NCBI GenBank assembly: GCA_015075545.1 | Contig: JABTUC010000004.1 | Coordinates: forward strand, 1-64,000 | Source: Ideonella sp. | GTDB lineage: Bacteria > Pseudomonadota > Gammaproteobacteria > Burkholderiales > Burkholderiaceae_C | DNA length: 64,000 nucleotides | Direction: 5' to 3' | Part shown: positions 11,977 through 20,688 of the stretch, one piece after another | Layout: the number at the start of each line of letters is the position of its first letter | Position numbering within the stretch: the stretch's first letter is position 1 | Program-made: the position numbers and the translations under genes | Notes under the pieces: generated by a model | What the model saw: the letters and a program-made list of their open reading frames with translations, nothing else | What the model was told of the DNA's origin: nothing | The model's database searches: none

Positions 11977-12669
11977 ATGACACAGCCCGGATTCGCGATC
12001 GGCAAGCGGCGCCGCACCGCCATCGTCGCCGGCGCCACCGGCCTGGTGGGGCATGCGCTGGTCGAGGAGCTGCTGGCCGACAGCGGCATCGGCTCGGTCC
12101 ACGTGCTCGTGCGCTCGGCGCTGCCGCAGTGGGACCAGCGCAACGGCCTGACGCAGCACGAAGTGGACTATCGCGCCAGGTTGCCCGTGCTGCCGACAGT
12201 CGACGACGCGTATTGCTGCCTCGGCACGACGATCAAGGTTGCGGGCTCGCAGGAGGCATTTCGCGCCGTCGATCACGACGCCGCGCTCGCCTTCGCGCGC
12301 GCGGCGCAATCCGCGGGCGCGACACGGTTCGGGCTGGTGTCGGCGCTCGGCGCCGATGCGAAATCGGGCATCTTCTACAACCGCGTGAAAGGCGAGACCG
12401 AACAGGCGATCGCCGCACTCGGCTTCGAGAGCATGGTGATCGCACGGCCTTCGCTGCTGCTGGGCGACCGTGCTGCACTCGGCCAGCCCACGCGCCGCGG
12501 CGAGCGCATCGCGGCGGCGCTGAACGGTGCCTTCGGCTGGCTGCTGCCGCGCCGCGTGCGGCCGATCGAAGCCGCGACGGTGGCGCGCGCGCTGGCGCGC
12601 GGCGTGCGGCGCGGCGAACCGGGGCTGTTCGCGCTGTCGTCGGCGACCCTCTACCTGCTCGGCCGCTGA
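11977..12669 (+). CDS. NAD(P)H-binding oxidoreductase, atypical SDR (HTATIP2/YbjT-like)
   Basis: A 230-residue Rossmann protein. The nucleotide-binding motif VAGATGLVGHALV is at residues 16-28. YCCLGTTIKVAGSQEAF resembles the atypical short-chain dehydrogenases of the HTATIP2 group, and a NRVKGETE stretch sits where the catalytic Tyr/Lys pair would lie, so redox activity is uncertain. CACAAT just upstream (11965-11970) could be a -10 element but would leave almost no leader. It lies between selD and a beta-CASP hydrolase on the same strand, with 11 bases to the latter. Substrate unknown. Confidence 0.75.
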   Translation: MTQPGFAIGKRRRTAIVAGATGLVGHALVEELLADSGIGSVHVLVRSALPQWDQRNGLTQHEVDYRARLPVLPTVDDAYCCLGTTIKVAGSQEAFRAVDHDAALAFARAAQSAGATRFGLVSALGADAKSGIFYNRVKGETEQAIAALGFESMVIARPSLLLGDRAALGQPTRRGERIAAALNGAFGWLLPRRVRPIEAATVARALARGVRRGEPGLFALSSATLYLLGR

Positions 12670-12680
12670 CGTCCGCGGCG

Positions 12681-14036
12681 ATGCGAATCCATTTCCTCGG
12701 CGGCGCCGACACCGTCACCGGATCGAAACACCTGGTCGAAGTCGGCGGCCGCCGCATCCTGCTCGACTGCGGGTTGTTCCAGGGCTTCAAGCTGTTTCGC
12801 GAGCGCAACTGGTCGGCGTTGCCAATCGACGCGCGCAGCATCGACGCCGTGGTGCTCAGCCATGCCCATCTCGACCACAGCGGCTGGTTGCCGGTGCTGG
12901 TGCGGCGCGGCTTCAAGGGGCCGGTGATCGCCACCGCCGCGACGCGTGCGCTGGCCGAAGTGCTGCTGCTCGATGCGGCGCACCTGCAGGAAGAGGACGC
13001 GCGACGCGCCAACCGCCACCGCTATTCGCGCCACTCCCCGGCGCTGCCGCTGTACACGCGCGCCGACGTGCACCGGACGATGACGCGCTTCCGGCCGCTG
13101 GAGCCGCTGCGCGACCTGGCGCTGGGCGACTGCCGCGTGCGCCTGACGCCGGTGGGGCATCTGCTGGGTGCCTGCGCGGTCACCTTGACGCATCGGCGCT
13201 TCGCGCTCGCCTTTTCGGGCGATCTCGGCCGGCCGGACGATCTGCTGATGCCGCCGCCGCAGACGCTGGCGCGCGCCGACGCGATGCTGGTCGAATCCAC
13301 CTACGGCAACCGGCTGCATCCGCACACCGAAGCTCAGGCGCAACTCGGGCGCATCGTCCGCGAGACCGTGCAGCGAGGCGGATCGGTGCTGCTGCCGGCG
13401 TTCGCGGTCGGGCGCGCACAGGCGCTGTTGCTGCTGCTGCAGCGCTTGCGCGAGGCCGGCGCGATTGCCGCGCAGTTGCCGATCTTCCTCGACAGCCCGA
13501 TGGCGGTGCAGGCCACCGAGCTGTATCTGCGCTACCGCTCTGGGTTGCGCGTTTCTCCGCGCGAACTGCGTTCGTTGTGCGACGGCGTGCGGCTGGTGAC
13601 GACCGCTGCGCAGTCGATGCGCGTGGTCGGCTCGCGCATGCCGCGGGTGGTGATCTCCTCCAGCGGCATGGCCACCGGCGGTCGCGTGCTGCATCATCTG
13701 AAGGCGATGGCTCCCGACGAGCGCCACCACATCGTGATGGCCGGGTTCCAGGTCGGCGGCAGTCGCGGTGCGCATCTGCTGGCCGGCGCGCGCGAGGTCA
13801 AGATCCACGGCCAGTACGTGCCGGTGCGCGCGCAGGTGAGCGCGCTCGAAGGCGTGTCGGGGCACGCCGACGCCAACCAGGTGCTCGACTGGTTGCGCGC
13901 CTTGCGGCGGGCGCCGACGCAGACCTTCGTCGTCCACGGCGAGCCCGACGCGGCCGACACACTTCGCCTGCGCATCCAGGACGAACTGCACTGGTCGGCG
14001 CAAGTACCGCAGCACGGCTCGGCTGTCGACTTCTGA
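12681..14036 (+). CDS. MBL-fold beta-CASP RNA-metabolising hydrolase
   Basis: A 451-residue protein of the metallo-beta-lactamase beta-CASP group (COG1236-like exonuclease). The start MRIHFLGGADTVTGS is typical. Zinc ligands are in SHAHLDHSG (about residues 55-63) and in VGHLLGACAV and SGDLGR. The beta-CASP part has STYGNRLHP and LLPAFAVGRAQALL, followed by ISSSGMATGGRVLHHL and the C-terminal RMMBL-type GVSGHADANQVLDWL and FVVHGEPDAA. Members act as ribonucleases or 3'-end processing factors; the bacterial substrates are poorly known. Close spacing to the preceding gene suggests co-transcription. Confidence 0.9.
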   Translation: MRIHFLGGADTVTGSKHLVEVGGRRILLDCGLFQGFKLFRERNWSALPIDARSIDAVVLSHAHLDHSGWLPVLVRRGFKGPVIATAATRALAEVLLLDAAHLQEEDARRANRHRYSRHSPALPLYTRADVHRTMTRFRPLEPLRDLALGDCRVRLTPVGHLLGACAVTLTHRRFALAFSGDLGRPDDLLMPPPQTLARADAMLVESTYGNRLHPHTEAQAQLGRIVRETVQRGGSVLLPAFAVGRAQALLLLLQRLREAGAIAAQLPIFLDSPMAVQATELYLRYRSGLRVSPRELRSLCDGVRLVTTAAQSMRVVGSRMPRVVISSSGMATGGRVLHHLKAMAPDERHHIVMAGFQVGGSRGAHLLAGAREVKIHGQYVPVRAQVSALEGVSGHADANQVLDWLRALRRAPTQTFVVHGEPDAADTLRLRIQDELHWSAQVPQHGSAVDF

Positions 14037-14136
14037 GCCGTGCGTTTTTCACGCGCTCGGCCACTGTTGCACCCATAGTTGCAGCTCGTCGTCACTGGTC
14101 ACAGCGCCCGCGCGCGGGCACCGCTACCGTGCCCGC

Positions 14137-14631
14137 ATGAAGCCGTTGCTGCACACGCGCTGGCAGTCGATGGACCTGATCGTCGCACGCAACGGTCAGG
14201 AGATCGACCGCATCGGCGCGCGCGACATCGAGCGCGTGATCATCGTCTACAGCGCCCGCGGCGACACGCCGGGCGACCTCGCCTACGCCGTGCTGCAGTC
14301 GCGCGAGCACGACCTGCTGTTCCCGCCAGACAGCGGCATTGCCGGCCGCGTGCACTTCGAGCGCCAGCTCTTCTGGAACGAACGCCGCTGCGTCTACTGG
14401 ACGCCGCTGGCCAAGGCGCCGCTGCCGCGCTCGCTGTGCCCCGGGCTGTGGTTCCTGCGCCAGCCGACGCCCGCGTTCGCGCGCCTGCCGCGCGACGAGC
14501 TGCGCGAGACGATCGCGCGCTGGCCGCTCGAAGGCCCGCAGTCGTGGGACGAGCGCAAGGTGGCGCGCATCGCGCGCGCACGGCCGTTCGGCGCATTGCG
14601 CCCGCTGGCCCCGAGCCCCAGCAGGCTGTAG
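14137..14631 (+). CDS. Hypothetical protein, 164 aa
   Basis: Not recognised. It is a soluble protein with an N-terminal mixed region (MKPLLHTRWQSMDLIVARNG), a DIERVIIVYSARGDTPGDL stretch and several Trp/Arg-rich motifs (FWNERRCVYWTPL, WPLEGPQSWDERKVARIA). No signal peptide or membrane helix. The start follows an unremarkable leader 100 bases after the beta-CASP gene. It ends eight bases from the convergent AraC-type gene. Codon use matches its neighbours, so the frame is probably real. Function unknown. Confidence 0.6.
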   Translation: MKPLLHTRWQSMDLIVARNGQEIDRIGARDIERVIIVYSARGDTPGDLAYAVLQSREHDLLFPPDSGIAGRVHFERQLFWNERRCVYWTPLAKAPLPRSLCPGLWFLRQPTPAFARLPRDELRETIARWPLEGPQSWDERKVARIARARPFGALRPLAPSPSRL

Positions 14632-14639
14632 CGCAGCCA

Positions 14640-15638
14640 TCAGCGCCTGCGGCGCGCCGTCTCCGAAGGCAACTCGCCGAACTGCCGCCGGTAGGCGGCG
14701 GCGAGTTCGCCCATGTGCCAGAAGCCGCAACGTGCCGCCACGTCCTGCACCGCAGCGCCGGGCTGACGCAGCAGCTCGCGGCGCAGCACATTCAGCCGCG
14801 CCGCCCGCAGGTAGCGCGCCGGCGCGATGCCCAGCACGCTGCGAAAGCAGTACTCGAGCTTGCGCGGGCTGGCGCCGATGCGCCGGCACACCTCGAGGAT
14901 CGACAGCGGCGCGTCGGGGCTCGCGAGCATCGCCTCGCAGGCGCGGTCGACCACGCGCTTGCGCGCCTCGCCGCTGCCGAGGTCGTCGGTGAGCACCTGC
15001 GTGGGCAAGGCCTCGATCCATTCGACGAGCACGCTGTCGCGCAACTGCAATATCGCGCGCTCGTCGTGCAGCAGCGCGGGCGTCGCGGCCACCTCGCGCA
15101 TCGTGTTCAAGTGCATCGACTGCAGCGCGGCGGCCAGCGTCGGTCGCGCCCGCACCACCAGCTGGCGCTCGATCCACGGCGACAGCGGCTTGCGGTACAG
15201 CTCGCGCCACAGCGAATCGAGCAGTCCCCGCTCGACCACGATGCCCACCATGCGCGCGCCCGCCGGCAGGCACAGATCGAGCGCCTCGCTGCGGCCGATC
15301 ATGATCGACTCGCCGGCGATCGGCTGGCCGTTGAAGGCGGCGTGGCCCCCCAGGCCCAGCGGCATCGCGATGCCGACGTGGCCGGTGCCGAGCCCGCCGC
15401 GCTGGCGCACCGCGCAACTGGTGCGCTCGTGCACCAGCCGCAGCCCCGGCAACTGCACGTGCTCGAGCTCGCCGGCGAAGCGGCCGGCCGACAGCTGCTC
15501 GTAGCGCAGCGACCACTCGCGCTGCGCGGCAGCGAACTCGTCGATATTGTGGCTGCGCACCTCGTAGTGCCAGCCGCAGGCCCGCGGGGCCGCGACAGCA
15601 GGCGACGTGGTTTCGGGTGTCTGCACGGTAGCGCGCAT
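14640..15638 (-). CDS. AraC-family transcriptional regulator (EutR-like)
   Basis: A 332-residue regulator. The C-terminal 100 residues form the double helix-turn-helix: SILEVCRRIGASPRKLEYCF then FRSVLGIAPARYLRAARLN and VQDVAARCGFWHMGELAAAY. The N-terminal 220 residues look like the sensor region of AraC proteins that regulate amine or ethanolamine-type catabolism, where the HTH begins with SPRKLEYCFRSVLG. Transcribed divergently from the aldehyde dehydrogenase gene at 15809 across 170 bases, it is the obvious candidate regulator of the catabolic operon. The inducer is unknown. Confidence 0.88.
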   Translation of the reverse strand: MRATVQTPETTSPAVAAPRACGWHYEVRSHNIDEFAAAQREWSLRYEQLSAGRFAGELEHVQLPGLRLVHERTSCAVRQRGGLGTGHVGIAMPLGLGGHAAFNGQPIAGESIMIGRSEALDLCLPAGARMVGIVVERGLLDSLWRELYRKPLSPWIERQLVVRARPTLAAALQSMHLNTMREVAATPALLHDERAILQLRDSVLVEWIEALPTQVLTDDLGSGEARKRVVDRACEAMLASPDAPLSILEVCRRIGASPRKLEYCFRSVLGIAPARYLRAARLNVLRRELLRQPGAAVQDVAARCGFWHMGELAAAYRRQFGELPSETARRRR

Positions 15639-15808
15639 TGTCGAACCGGCGGCCGACCCGCGTCAGCGCCGACTCTTCGGGAAAGATTCAACCCCTAGGT
15701 ACTTGCCCTGATGCGCGGTTTGCGCGATCCCGATCACCGTACGCCAGGGGCTGCCGATATGGTCAGGCACGGCGGCGCTTGGCGCCCGCGTGCCAGGAAG
15801 ACGGTTCG
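15639..15808. promoter_or_regulatory. Divergent control region of the amine/amide operon
   Basis: This 170-bp gap separates the AraC-type regulator from its presumed target operon. It contains a short direct repeat TGCGCG-gtt-TGCGCG at about 15713-15727 that could be part of a binding site, and an AGGAAG ribosome site just before 15809. No convincing -35/-10 pair is seen. The regulatory role is inferred from gene arrangement only. Confidence 0.35.
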
Positions 15809-17260
15809 ATGCAAGCCCCCCGATACCCCCAGCCGGCGCTGCACATCGACGGCCGCTGGGTCACCCGCGCCAGCGGCGGCGAGCGCGCCGTGCTCAACCC
15901 GGCCGACGGCGGCGTGCTCGCCATGCTGCCGCTGGCCGGCGCCGACGAGATCCGCGCCGCCGCCGACGCCGCCGCGCGCGGCTGGCCGGCGTGGCGCGAC
16001 ACACTCGCCAACGAGCGCTGCAACATCGTGCGCCGCGCCGCCGAGGCGATGCGCCAGCGCAGCGAGGCGATCGCGCACACGCTGACGCTCGAGCAGGGCA
16101 AGCCGCTGGCCGAGGCCAAGCGCGAGGTGGGGCTGTCGGCCGACATCATCGACTTCCAGGCCGAGGAGGCCAAGCGACTGTATGGGCGCATCGTGCCGCC
16201 GCGCGTCGCGGGCATCCTGTCGCAGTCGGTGCTGCGCCAGCCGGTGGGGCCGGTGGCCGCATTCACGCCGTGGAACTTCCCGGCCAACCTGCCGGCGCGC
16301 AAGCTCGGCAGCGCGCTGGCCGCCGGCTGCAGCGTGGTGATCAAGCCGGCCGAGGAGACCCCGGGCACCTGCATGGCGATCGTGCAGTGCTTCCTCGACG
16401 CCGGCGTGCCGCCGCTGGCGCTCAACATGGTGTGCGGCGATCCGCCGCTGGTGTCGTCGACGCTGATCGCGCACGAGGCGATCCGCAAGGCGTCGTTCAC
16501 CGGCTCGGTGGCGGTGGGCAAGCAGCTCGGCGTGCTGTGTGCCGAGCGCGTCAAGCGCTTCACCGCCGAGCTCGGCGGCCACGCGCCGGTGATCGTCTGC
16601 GCCGATGCCGACCTGCCGTTCGCGCTCAAGGCGTCGCTGGCAGCCAAGTTCCGCAACGCCGGCCAGGTGTGCGCCTCGCCGATCCGCTTCTACGTGCATC
16701 GTTCGCTGCACGACGCGTGGGCCGAGCAGTTCACGCGCGGCGCGCAGGCGCTGCGTCTGGGGCCCGGGCTCGACGCGCAGACGCAGATGGGGCCGCTGGC
16801 GCACGAGCGCCGCCTGCACGAGATGGCGCGCTTCGTCGCCGATGCGCGCGACCAGGGCGCGCGCGTGCTGTGCGGCGGCGAGCGCGTGGCGCGCCCGGGC
16901 TTCTTCTTCGCGCCCACCGTGATCGCGCAGGCGCCACCCAGCGCGCTGGTGCAGCGCCTCGAGCCGTTCGGCCCGATCGCGCTGCTCGAGCCGTTCGACA
17001 CGCTCGACGAGGCGATCGCCAAGGCCAACGCCCTGCCCTACGCGCTGGGCGCGTACGCCTTCACGCGCGACCTGCAGACCGCGCACCGGCTCGGCCACGA
17101 GATCGAAGCCGGCATGGTGGGCATCAACCACTTCGGCGTCTCGCAGCCCGAGATGCCGTTCGGCGGCTGGAAGGAAAGCGGCATCGGCCACGAGATGGGC
17201 GCCGAGGGCCTGCTGCACTACACCGAGATCAAGACCATCACCGTGGGGGTGCCGCAATGA
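15809..17260 (+). CDS. NAD(P)-dependent aldehyde dehydrogenase (succinate-semialdehyde type)
   Basis: A 483-residue aldehyde dehydrogenase. Motifs: FTPWNFPAN (cofactor site), FTGSVAVGKQ, catalytic Glu in ELGGHAPVIV and catalytic Cys in GQVCASPIRFYV; the C-terminus contains PFGGWKESGIG. It is closest in pattern to succinate-semialdehyde dehydrogenases, though the substrate is not certain. The start at 15809 is set by AGGAAG upstream; the frame is open further left without family sequence. Its TGA overlaps the ATG of a 48-codon bridging ORF. As first gene of the operon it would oxidise the aldehyde produced by one of the downstream aminotransferases. Confidence 0.9.
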   Translation: MQAPRYPQPALHIDGRWVTRASGGERAVLNPADGGVLAMLPLAGADEIRAAADAAARGWPAWRDTLANERCNIVRRAAEAMRQRSEAIAHTLTLEQGKPLAEAKREVGLSADIIDFQAEEAKRLYGRIVPPRVAGILSQSVLRQPVGPVAAFTPWNFPANLPARKLGSALAAGCSVVIKPAEETPGTCMAIVQCFLDAGVPPLALNMVCGDPPLVSSTLIAHEAIRKASFTGSVAVGKQLGVLCAERVKRFTAELGGHAPVIVCADADLPFALKASLAAKFRNAGQVCASPIRFYVHRSLHDAWAEQFTRGAQALRLGPGLDAQTQMGPLAHERRLHEMARFVADARDQGARVLCGGERVARPGFFFAPTVIAQAPPSALVQRLEPFGPIALLEPFDTLDEAIAKANALPYALGAYAFTRDLQTAHRLGHEIEAGMVGINHFGVSQPEMPFGGWKESGIGHEMGAEGLLHYTEIKTITVGVPQ

Positions 17261-17368
17261 GCCGCCGCGCGGCCGCTCCGAAGGCGGCTCAGCCCCCGCT
17301 CGGGGGGGAGGCGCGAAGCGCCAGGGGTGCACTCATGAGCCGCCGCGCGGCCGCTCCGAAGGCGGCTC
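17257..17368 (+). repeat. Direct repeat, two 34-bp copies
   Basis: The sequence beginning ATGAGCCGCCGCGCGGCCGC occurs at 17257-17290 and again, identical over 34 bases, at 17335-17368, a spacing of 78. Between the copies lies CCCCCGCTCGGGGGGGAGG and GGCGCGAAGCGCC, which can form hairpins. It occupies the space between the aldehyde dehydrogenase and the first aminotransferase. Similar sequences between operon genes in Burkholderiales are recalled, not checked. Confidence 0.85.
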
Positions 17369-17403
17369 GCACCGCAAGGCGAAGCCCGGAGGTTTCCCGA
17401 TGA
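17257..17403 (+). CDS. Bridging mini-ORF, 48 aa, coupled at both ends
   Basis: An ATG at 17257 overlaps the aldehyde dehydrogenase stop (ATGA), and the TGA at 17401-17403 overlaps the ATG of the aminotransferase at 17400 (ATGA). The peptide is basic and repeats MSRRAAAPKAA twice because it is encoded by the 34-bp direct repeat. No family is recognised. It may only serve to carry ribosomes across the repeat by translational coupling. It could equally be a chance frame, although exact fit at both ends is striking. Confidence 0.4.
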   Translation: MSRRAAAPKAAQPPLGGEARSARGALMSRRAAAPKAARTARRSPEVSR

Positions 17404-18767
17404 CCACCAGCGTCGAGCAGCTCAAGCACGACAACGCGCAGTACCTGTTCCACCCGATGGCGCATCCGGCGGCGATGCGCAAGTCGCGCCCCGACATCAT
17501 CGCGCGCGGCGAAGGCTGCTGGGTGTGGGACGTCGACGGCCACAAGATGATCGACGGCGTCGCCGGCCTGTGGAGCAGCAACCTCGGCCACAGCAACCGC
17601 AAGGTGCGCGACGCGATCGTCGCGCAGCTCGACGAGCTGCCGTTCTACAACACCTTCCGCGGCACCACGCACCCGCGCGCGATCGAGCTGTCGGCGCGCG
17701 TCGTGCAGACGATGCAGCCCGACGACGTGGGCGCGGTGCTGTTCGGCAACGGCGGCTCCGACGCGGTTGAAGGCGCGCTCAAGCTGGCGCGCCAGTACTG
17801 GAAGCTGCGCGGCCAGAGCGAGCGCACCAAGTTCATCTCGCTGAAGCAGGGCTACCACGGCGTGCACTTCGGCGGCATGAGCGTCAACGGCCTCGCCAAC
17901 ATCCGCCGCGCCTACGAGCCGCTGATGCCCGGCTGCTTCCACGTCGATTCGCCCTGGCTCTATCACAACGCCTACACGCAGGACCCGGAGGAACTCGGCC
18001 GCGTCTGCGCCGGCCTGCTCGAGCGCGAGATCCAGTTCCAGGGCGCCGACACGGTGGCCGCGTTCATCGCCGAGCCGGTGCAGGGCTCGGGCGGCGTGAT
18101 CGTGCCGCCGCCCAACTTCTGGCCGCTGGTGCGCGAGGTGTGCAACCGCAACGACGTGCTGCTGATCGCCGACGAGGTGGTCACCGGCTTCGGTCGCACC
18201 GGCGCCTGGTTCGGCACCCGGCTGTGGGGCGTGAAGGCCGACCTGTGGTGCCTGGCCAAGGGCATCAGCTCGGGCTACGTGCCGCTGGGCGCCACCGCGC
18301 TCGGCCGCAAGGTGGCCGACGCGTTCTTCGCCGACGACGGTTCGCTCGGCACGGTGTCGCACGGCTACACCTACAGCGGCCACCCGGTGGCCGCCGCCGC
18401 GGCGCTGGCCACGCTCGACGAGCTCGAGCGGCTCGACGTGGTGGGCAACGCGGCGCGCGTCGGCGCGCATTTCCAGGCGCGCATGCGCGAGTTCGTTCAG
18501 CGCTACGGCATCGTCGGCGACGTGCGCGGCGTGGGCCTGATGTGCGCCCTCGAGATGGTGGCCGACAAGGCCAACCGCAAGCCGGTGCCGCGCAGCAGCG
18601 ACCTGCCGCTGCGGCTGGCGCGCGAGGCGTACCGGCGCGGCGCGATGGTGCGCGTGTCGGGGCCCAACATGATCCTGTCGCCGCCGCTGGTGATCACGCG
18701 CGAGGAGGTCGACCATCTGGTGGACATCCTGCACGCGACCTTCGACGCGCTGGACCGCGCGCCGTGA
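17400..18767 (+). CDS. Class-III PLP aminotransferase (beta-alanine/omega-amino acid type)
   Basis: A 455-residue class-III aminotransferase of the omega-amino acid:pyruvate type. PLP features: GNGGSDAVEGALKLAR, the Asp in LLIADEVVTGFGRTG and the Schiff-base Lys in CLAKGISSGYVPLGA. The length is normal. A GGAGG site lies before the ATG. The last base pairs overlap the GTG start of the next gene (GTGA). Between an aldehyde dehydrogenase and a second aminotransferase, the likely role is conversion of a primary amine or omega-amino acid to an aldehyde. The exact substrate is not deducible. Confidence 0.9.
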   Translation: MTTSVEQLKHDNAQYLFHPMAHPAAMRKSRPDIIARGEGCWVWDVDGHKMIDGVAGLWSSNLGHSNRKVRDAIVAQLDELPFYNTFRGTTHPRAIELSARVVQTMQPDDVGAVLFGNGGSDAVEGALKLARQYWKLRGQSERTKFISLKQGYHGVHFGGMSVNGLANIRRAYEPLMPGCFHVDSPWLYHNAYTQDPEELGRVCAGLLEREIQFQGADTVAAFIAEPVQGSGGVIVPPPNFWPLVREVCNRNDVLLIADEVVTGFGRTGAWFGTRLWGVKADLWCLAKGISSGYVPLGATALGRKVADAFFADDGSLGTVSHGYTYSGHPVAAAAALATLDELERLDVVGNAARVGAHFQARMREFVQRYGIVGDVRGVGLMCALEMVADKANRKPVPRSSDLPLRLAREAYRRGAMVRVSGPNMILSPPLVITREEVDHLVDILHATFDALDRAP

Positions 18768-20017
18768 CGGTGTCGCCCACCGTCCTGCTGATCGGCACGC
18801 TCGACACCAAGGGCGACGAGGCCGCATTCCTGCGCGACACCTTGCTCGCGCAAGAGGCGCGGCCGCTGCTGATGGACGTGGGCGTGCTGAGGCAAGGCGC
18901 GATCGCGCCCGACTTCTCCAGCCACGAAGTGGCCGCCGCCGCCGGCATGACGCTGCAGCAGGTGATCGACAGCGGCGACGAGAACAGCGCGATGCAGGCG
19001 ATGGCGCGCGGCGCCACGCTGCTGGCCACGCAACTGCAGGCGCAGCGGCGCATCGACGGCGTGCTGGCGTTCGGCGGCACGATGGGCACCGACCTCGCGC
19101 TCGACGTGACGCAGGCGCTGCCGCTGGGGTTCCCGAAGGTGCTGCTGTCGACCATCGCGCACTCGCCGCTGCTGTCGCCGCAGCGCATCGCGCCCGACCT
19201 CGTCACCGTGCTGTGGGCCGGCGGCCTGCACGGCCTGAACGGCCTGTGCCGATCGACCTTGGCGCAGGCGGCCGGCGCGGTGGTGGGTGCGTGCCGCGCG
19301 GCGGTGCCGCCGCGCGCGGATCGGCCGCTGGTGGGCATGACCTCGCTCGGCTCGAGCGCGCTGGCGTACATGAAGGCGCTGCAGCCCGAGCTCGAGCGCC
19401 GCGGCTACGAGCTGGCGGTGTTCCACACCACCGGCATGGGCGGGCGCGCCTTCGAGGCGCTGGCCGCGCAGCGGCGTTTCGCGGCGGTGATGGACTTCAG
19501 CCTGCAGGAGCTGGCCAACCACGTCGGCGACTCGTGCGTCAGCTCGGGGCCCGAGCGCCTGTGCGGCGCCGGCAGCGCCGGCGTGCCGCAGATCGTCGCA
19601 CCCGGCGCGACCGATATGGTCGACTACCCCGCCTGGCAGAGCGCACCCGCGCGCTTCGCCGAGCGGCCGATGCACGCCCACAACCGGCTGATCGCGTCGG
19701 TCGGCGTCGACGCGGAGCAGCGCCGCGCGGTCGCGCGCGCCATCTGCGAGCGGCTGGCGCGCGCGCGCGGCCCTACCGCACTGATCGTGCCGACGCAGGG
19801 CATCGAGGGCTGGGACCGGCCCGGGCAGCCGCTGCACGACCCGCCGGCGCTGGCCGCGCTGGTCGACGAACTGCTGCGCCGCGCCCCCGACAACGTCGAG
19901 CTGACGATGCTCGACGCCCACATCAACGACCGCGCGTTCGTCGACGCCGCGCTGGCGGTGTTCGACCGCTGGGTCGCCGCGGGGCTCATCGTGCGCGGCG
20001 CCAAGGAGGCGAAATGA
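18764..20017 (+). CDS. UPF0261 family protein (Tm-1-like ATP-binding domain)
   Basis: A 417-residue protein of UPF0261, related to the N-terminal ATP-binding domain of the tomato Tm-1 virus-resistance protein. The start VLLIGTLDTKGDEAAFLRD is diagnostic, with GVLAFGGTMGTDLALDVTQALPLG (quoted in part: FGGTMGTDLALDV), PKVLLSTIAHSP and MTSLGSSALAYM. The start is GTG 18764 within the previous stop (GTGA), or GTG 18770. UPF0261 genes are often next to a TIM-barrel phosphoenolpyruvate-hydrolase-like partner; none is seen here. It overlaps the HAD gene by ATGA. Enzymatic function unknown. Confidence 0.85.
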   Translation: MTVSPTVLLIGTLDTKGDEAAFLRDTLLAQEARPLLMDVGVLRQGAIAPDFSSHEVAAAAGMTLQQVIDSGDENSAMQAMARGATLLATQLQAQRRIDGVLAFGGTMGTDLALDVTQALPLGFPKVLLSTIAHSPLLSPQRIAPDLVTVLWAGGLHGLNGLCRSTLAQAAGAVVGACRAAVPPRADRPLVGMTSLGSSALAYMKALQPELERRGYELAVFHTTGMGGRAFEALAAQRRFAAVMDFSLQELANHVGDSCVSSGPERLCGAGSAGVPQIVAPGATDMVDYPAWQSAPARFAERPMHAHNRLIASVGVDAEQRRAVARAICERLARARGPTALIVPTQGIEGWDRPGQPLHDPPALAALVDELLRRAPDNVELTMLDAHINDRAFVDAALAVFDRWVAAGLIVRGAKEAK

Positions 20018-20688
20018 AACCCGGCGCGCTGGTGCTCGACTTCGGCGGCGTCGTCACGCGCACGCTGTTCGAGACGCATGCGCTGACCGAGCGCCGGCTC
20101 GGCCTGGCCCCGGGCACGCTCACCTGGCGCGGGCCGTTCGACCCGGCCAGCGACCCGCTGTGGCGCGACATGCAGGCCGACAAGATCAGTGAGCGCGACT
20201 ACTGGGTGGTGCGCACGCGCGAGGTCGGCGCGCTGGTGGGCGAGCAGTGGGACCGCATGGACACCTTCGTGCAGCGCGCCCGCGGCGACGACATGGACAA
20301 GACGATCCGGCCCGAGGCGGTGTCGGCGCTCGAGCGCGCCAAGGCCGCCGGCCACAAGCTCGCGGTGCTGTCCAACGAGCTCGACCTGTTCTACGGCACC
20401 GAGCTGCGCCACCGCCTGCCGGTGATGAAACTGCTCGACGTGGTGGTCGACGCCACCTACACCGGCATCCTCAAGCCCGACGCGCGCGCCTACGCGCTGT
20501 GCGCGCAGCAACTCGGCCTGCCGCCGGCCGCCTGCGTGTTCGTCGACGACCAGCTGCGCAACGTCGAAGGCGCGCAGCGCGCGGGCATGCAGGCGGTGCA
20601 CCTCGACGTGGCGCAGCCGGCCGCGGCGTTCGCACGAGCGCTGGCGCTGCTGGGCGTGCGCGACGATGCGGGAGCGCAGCCACGATGA
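20014..20688 (+). CDS. HAD-family hydrolase
   Basis: A 224-residue haloacid dehalogenase-like hydrolase. Motif I is VLDFGGVV with the nucleophile Asp (residue 9) and Gly at the usual second Asp position, as in the DFGGV subgroup. Motif II is VLSNE, motif III ILKPDARAY and motif IV VFVDDQLRNVEGAQ. The alpha-helical cap lies between about residues 20 and 100. ATG overlaps the UPF0261 stop and its own stop overlaps the next start (both ATGA). Likely a phosphatase or related hydrolase acting on an intermediate of the pathway; substrate unknown. Confidence 0.85.
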   Translation: MKPGALVLDFGGVVTRTLFETHALTERRLGLAPGTLTWRGPFDPASDPLWRDMQADKISERDYWVVRTREVGALVGEQWDRMDTFVQRARGDDMDKTIRPEAVSALERAKAAGHKLAVLSNELDLFYGTELRHRLPVMKLLDVVVDATYTGILKPDARAYALCAQQLGLPPAACVFVDDQLRNVEGAQRAGMQAVHLDVAQPAAAFARALALLGVRDDAGAQPR

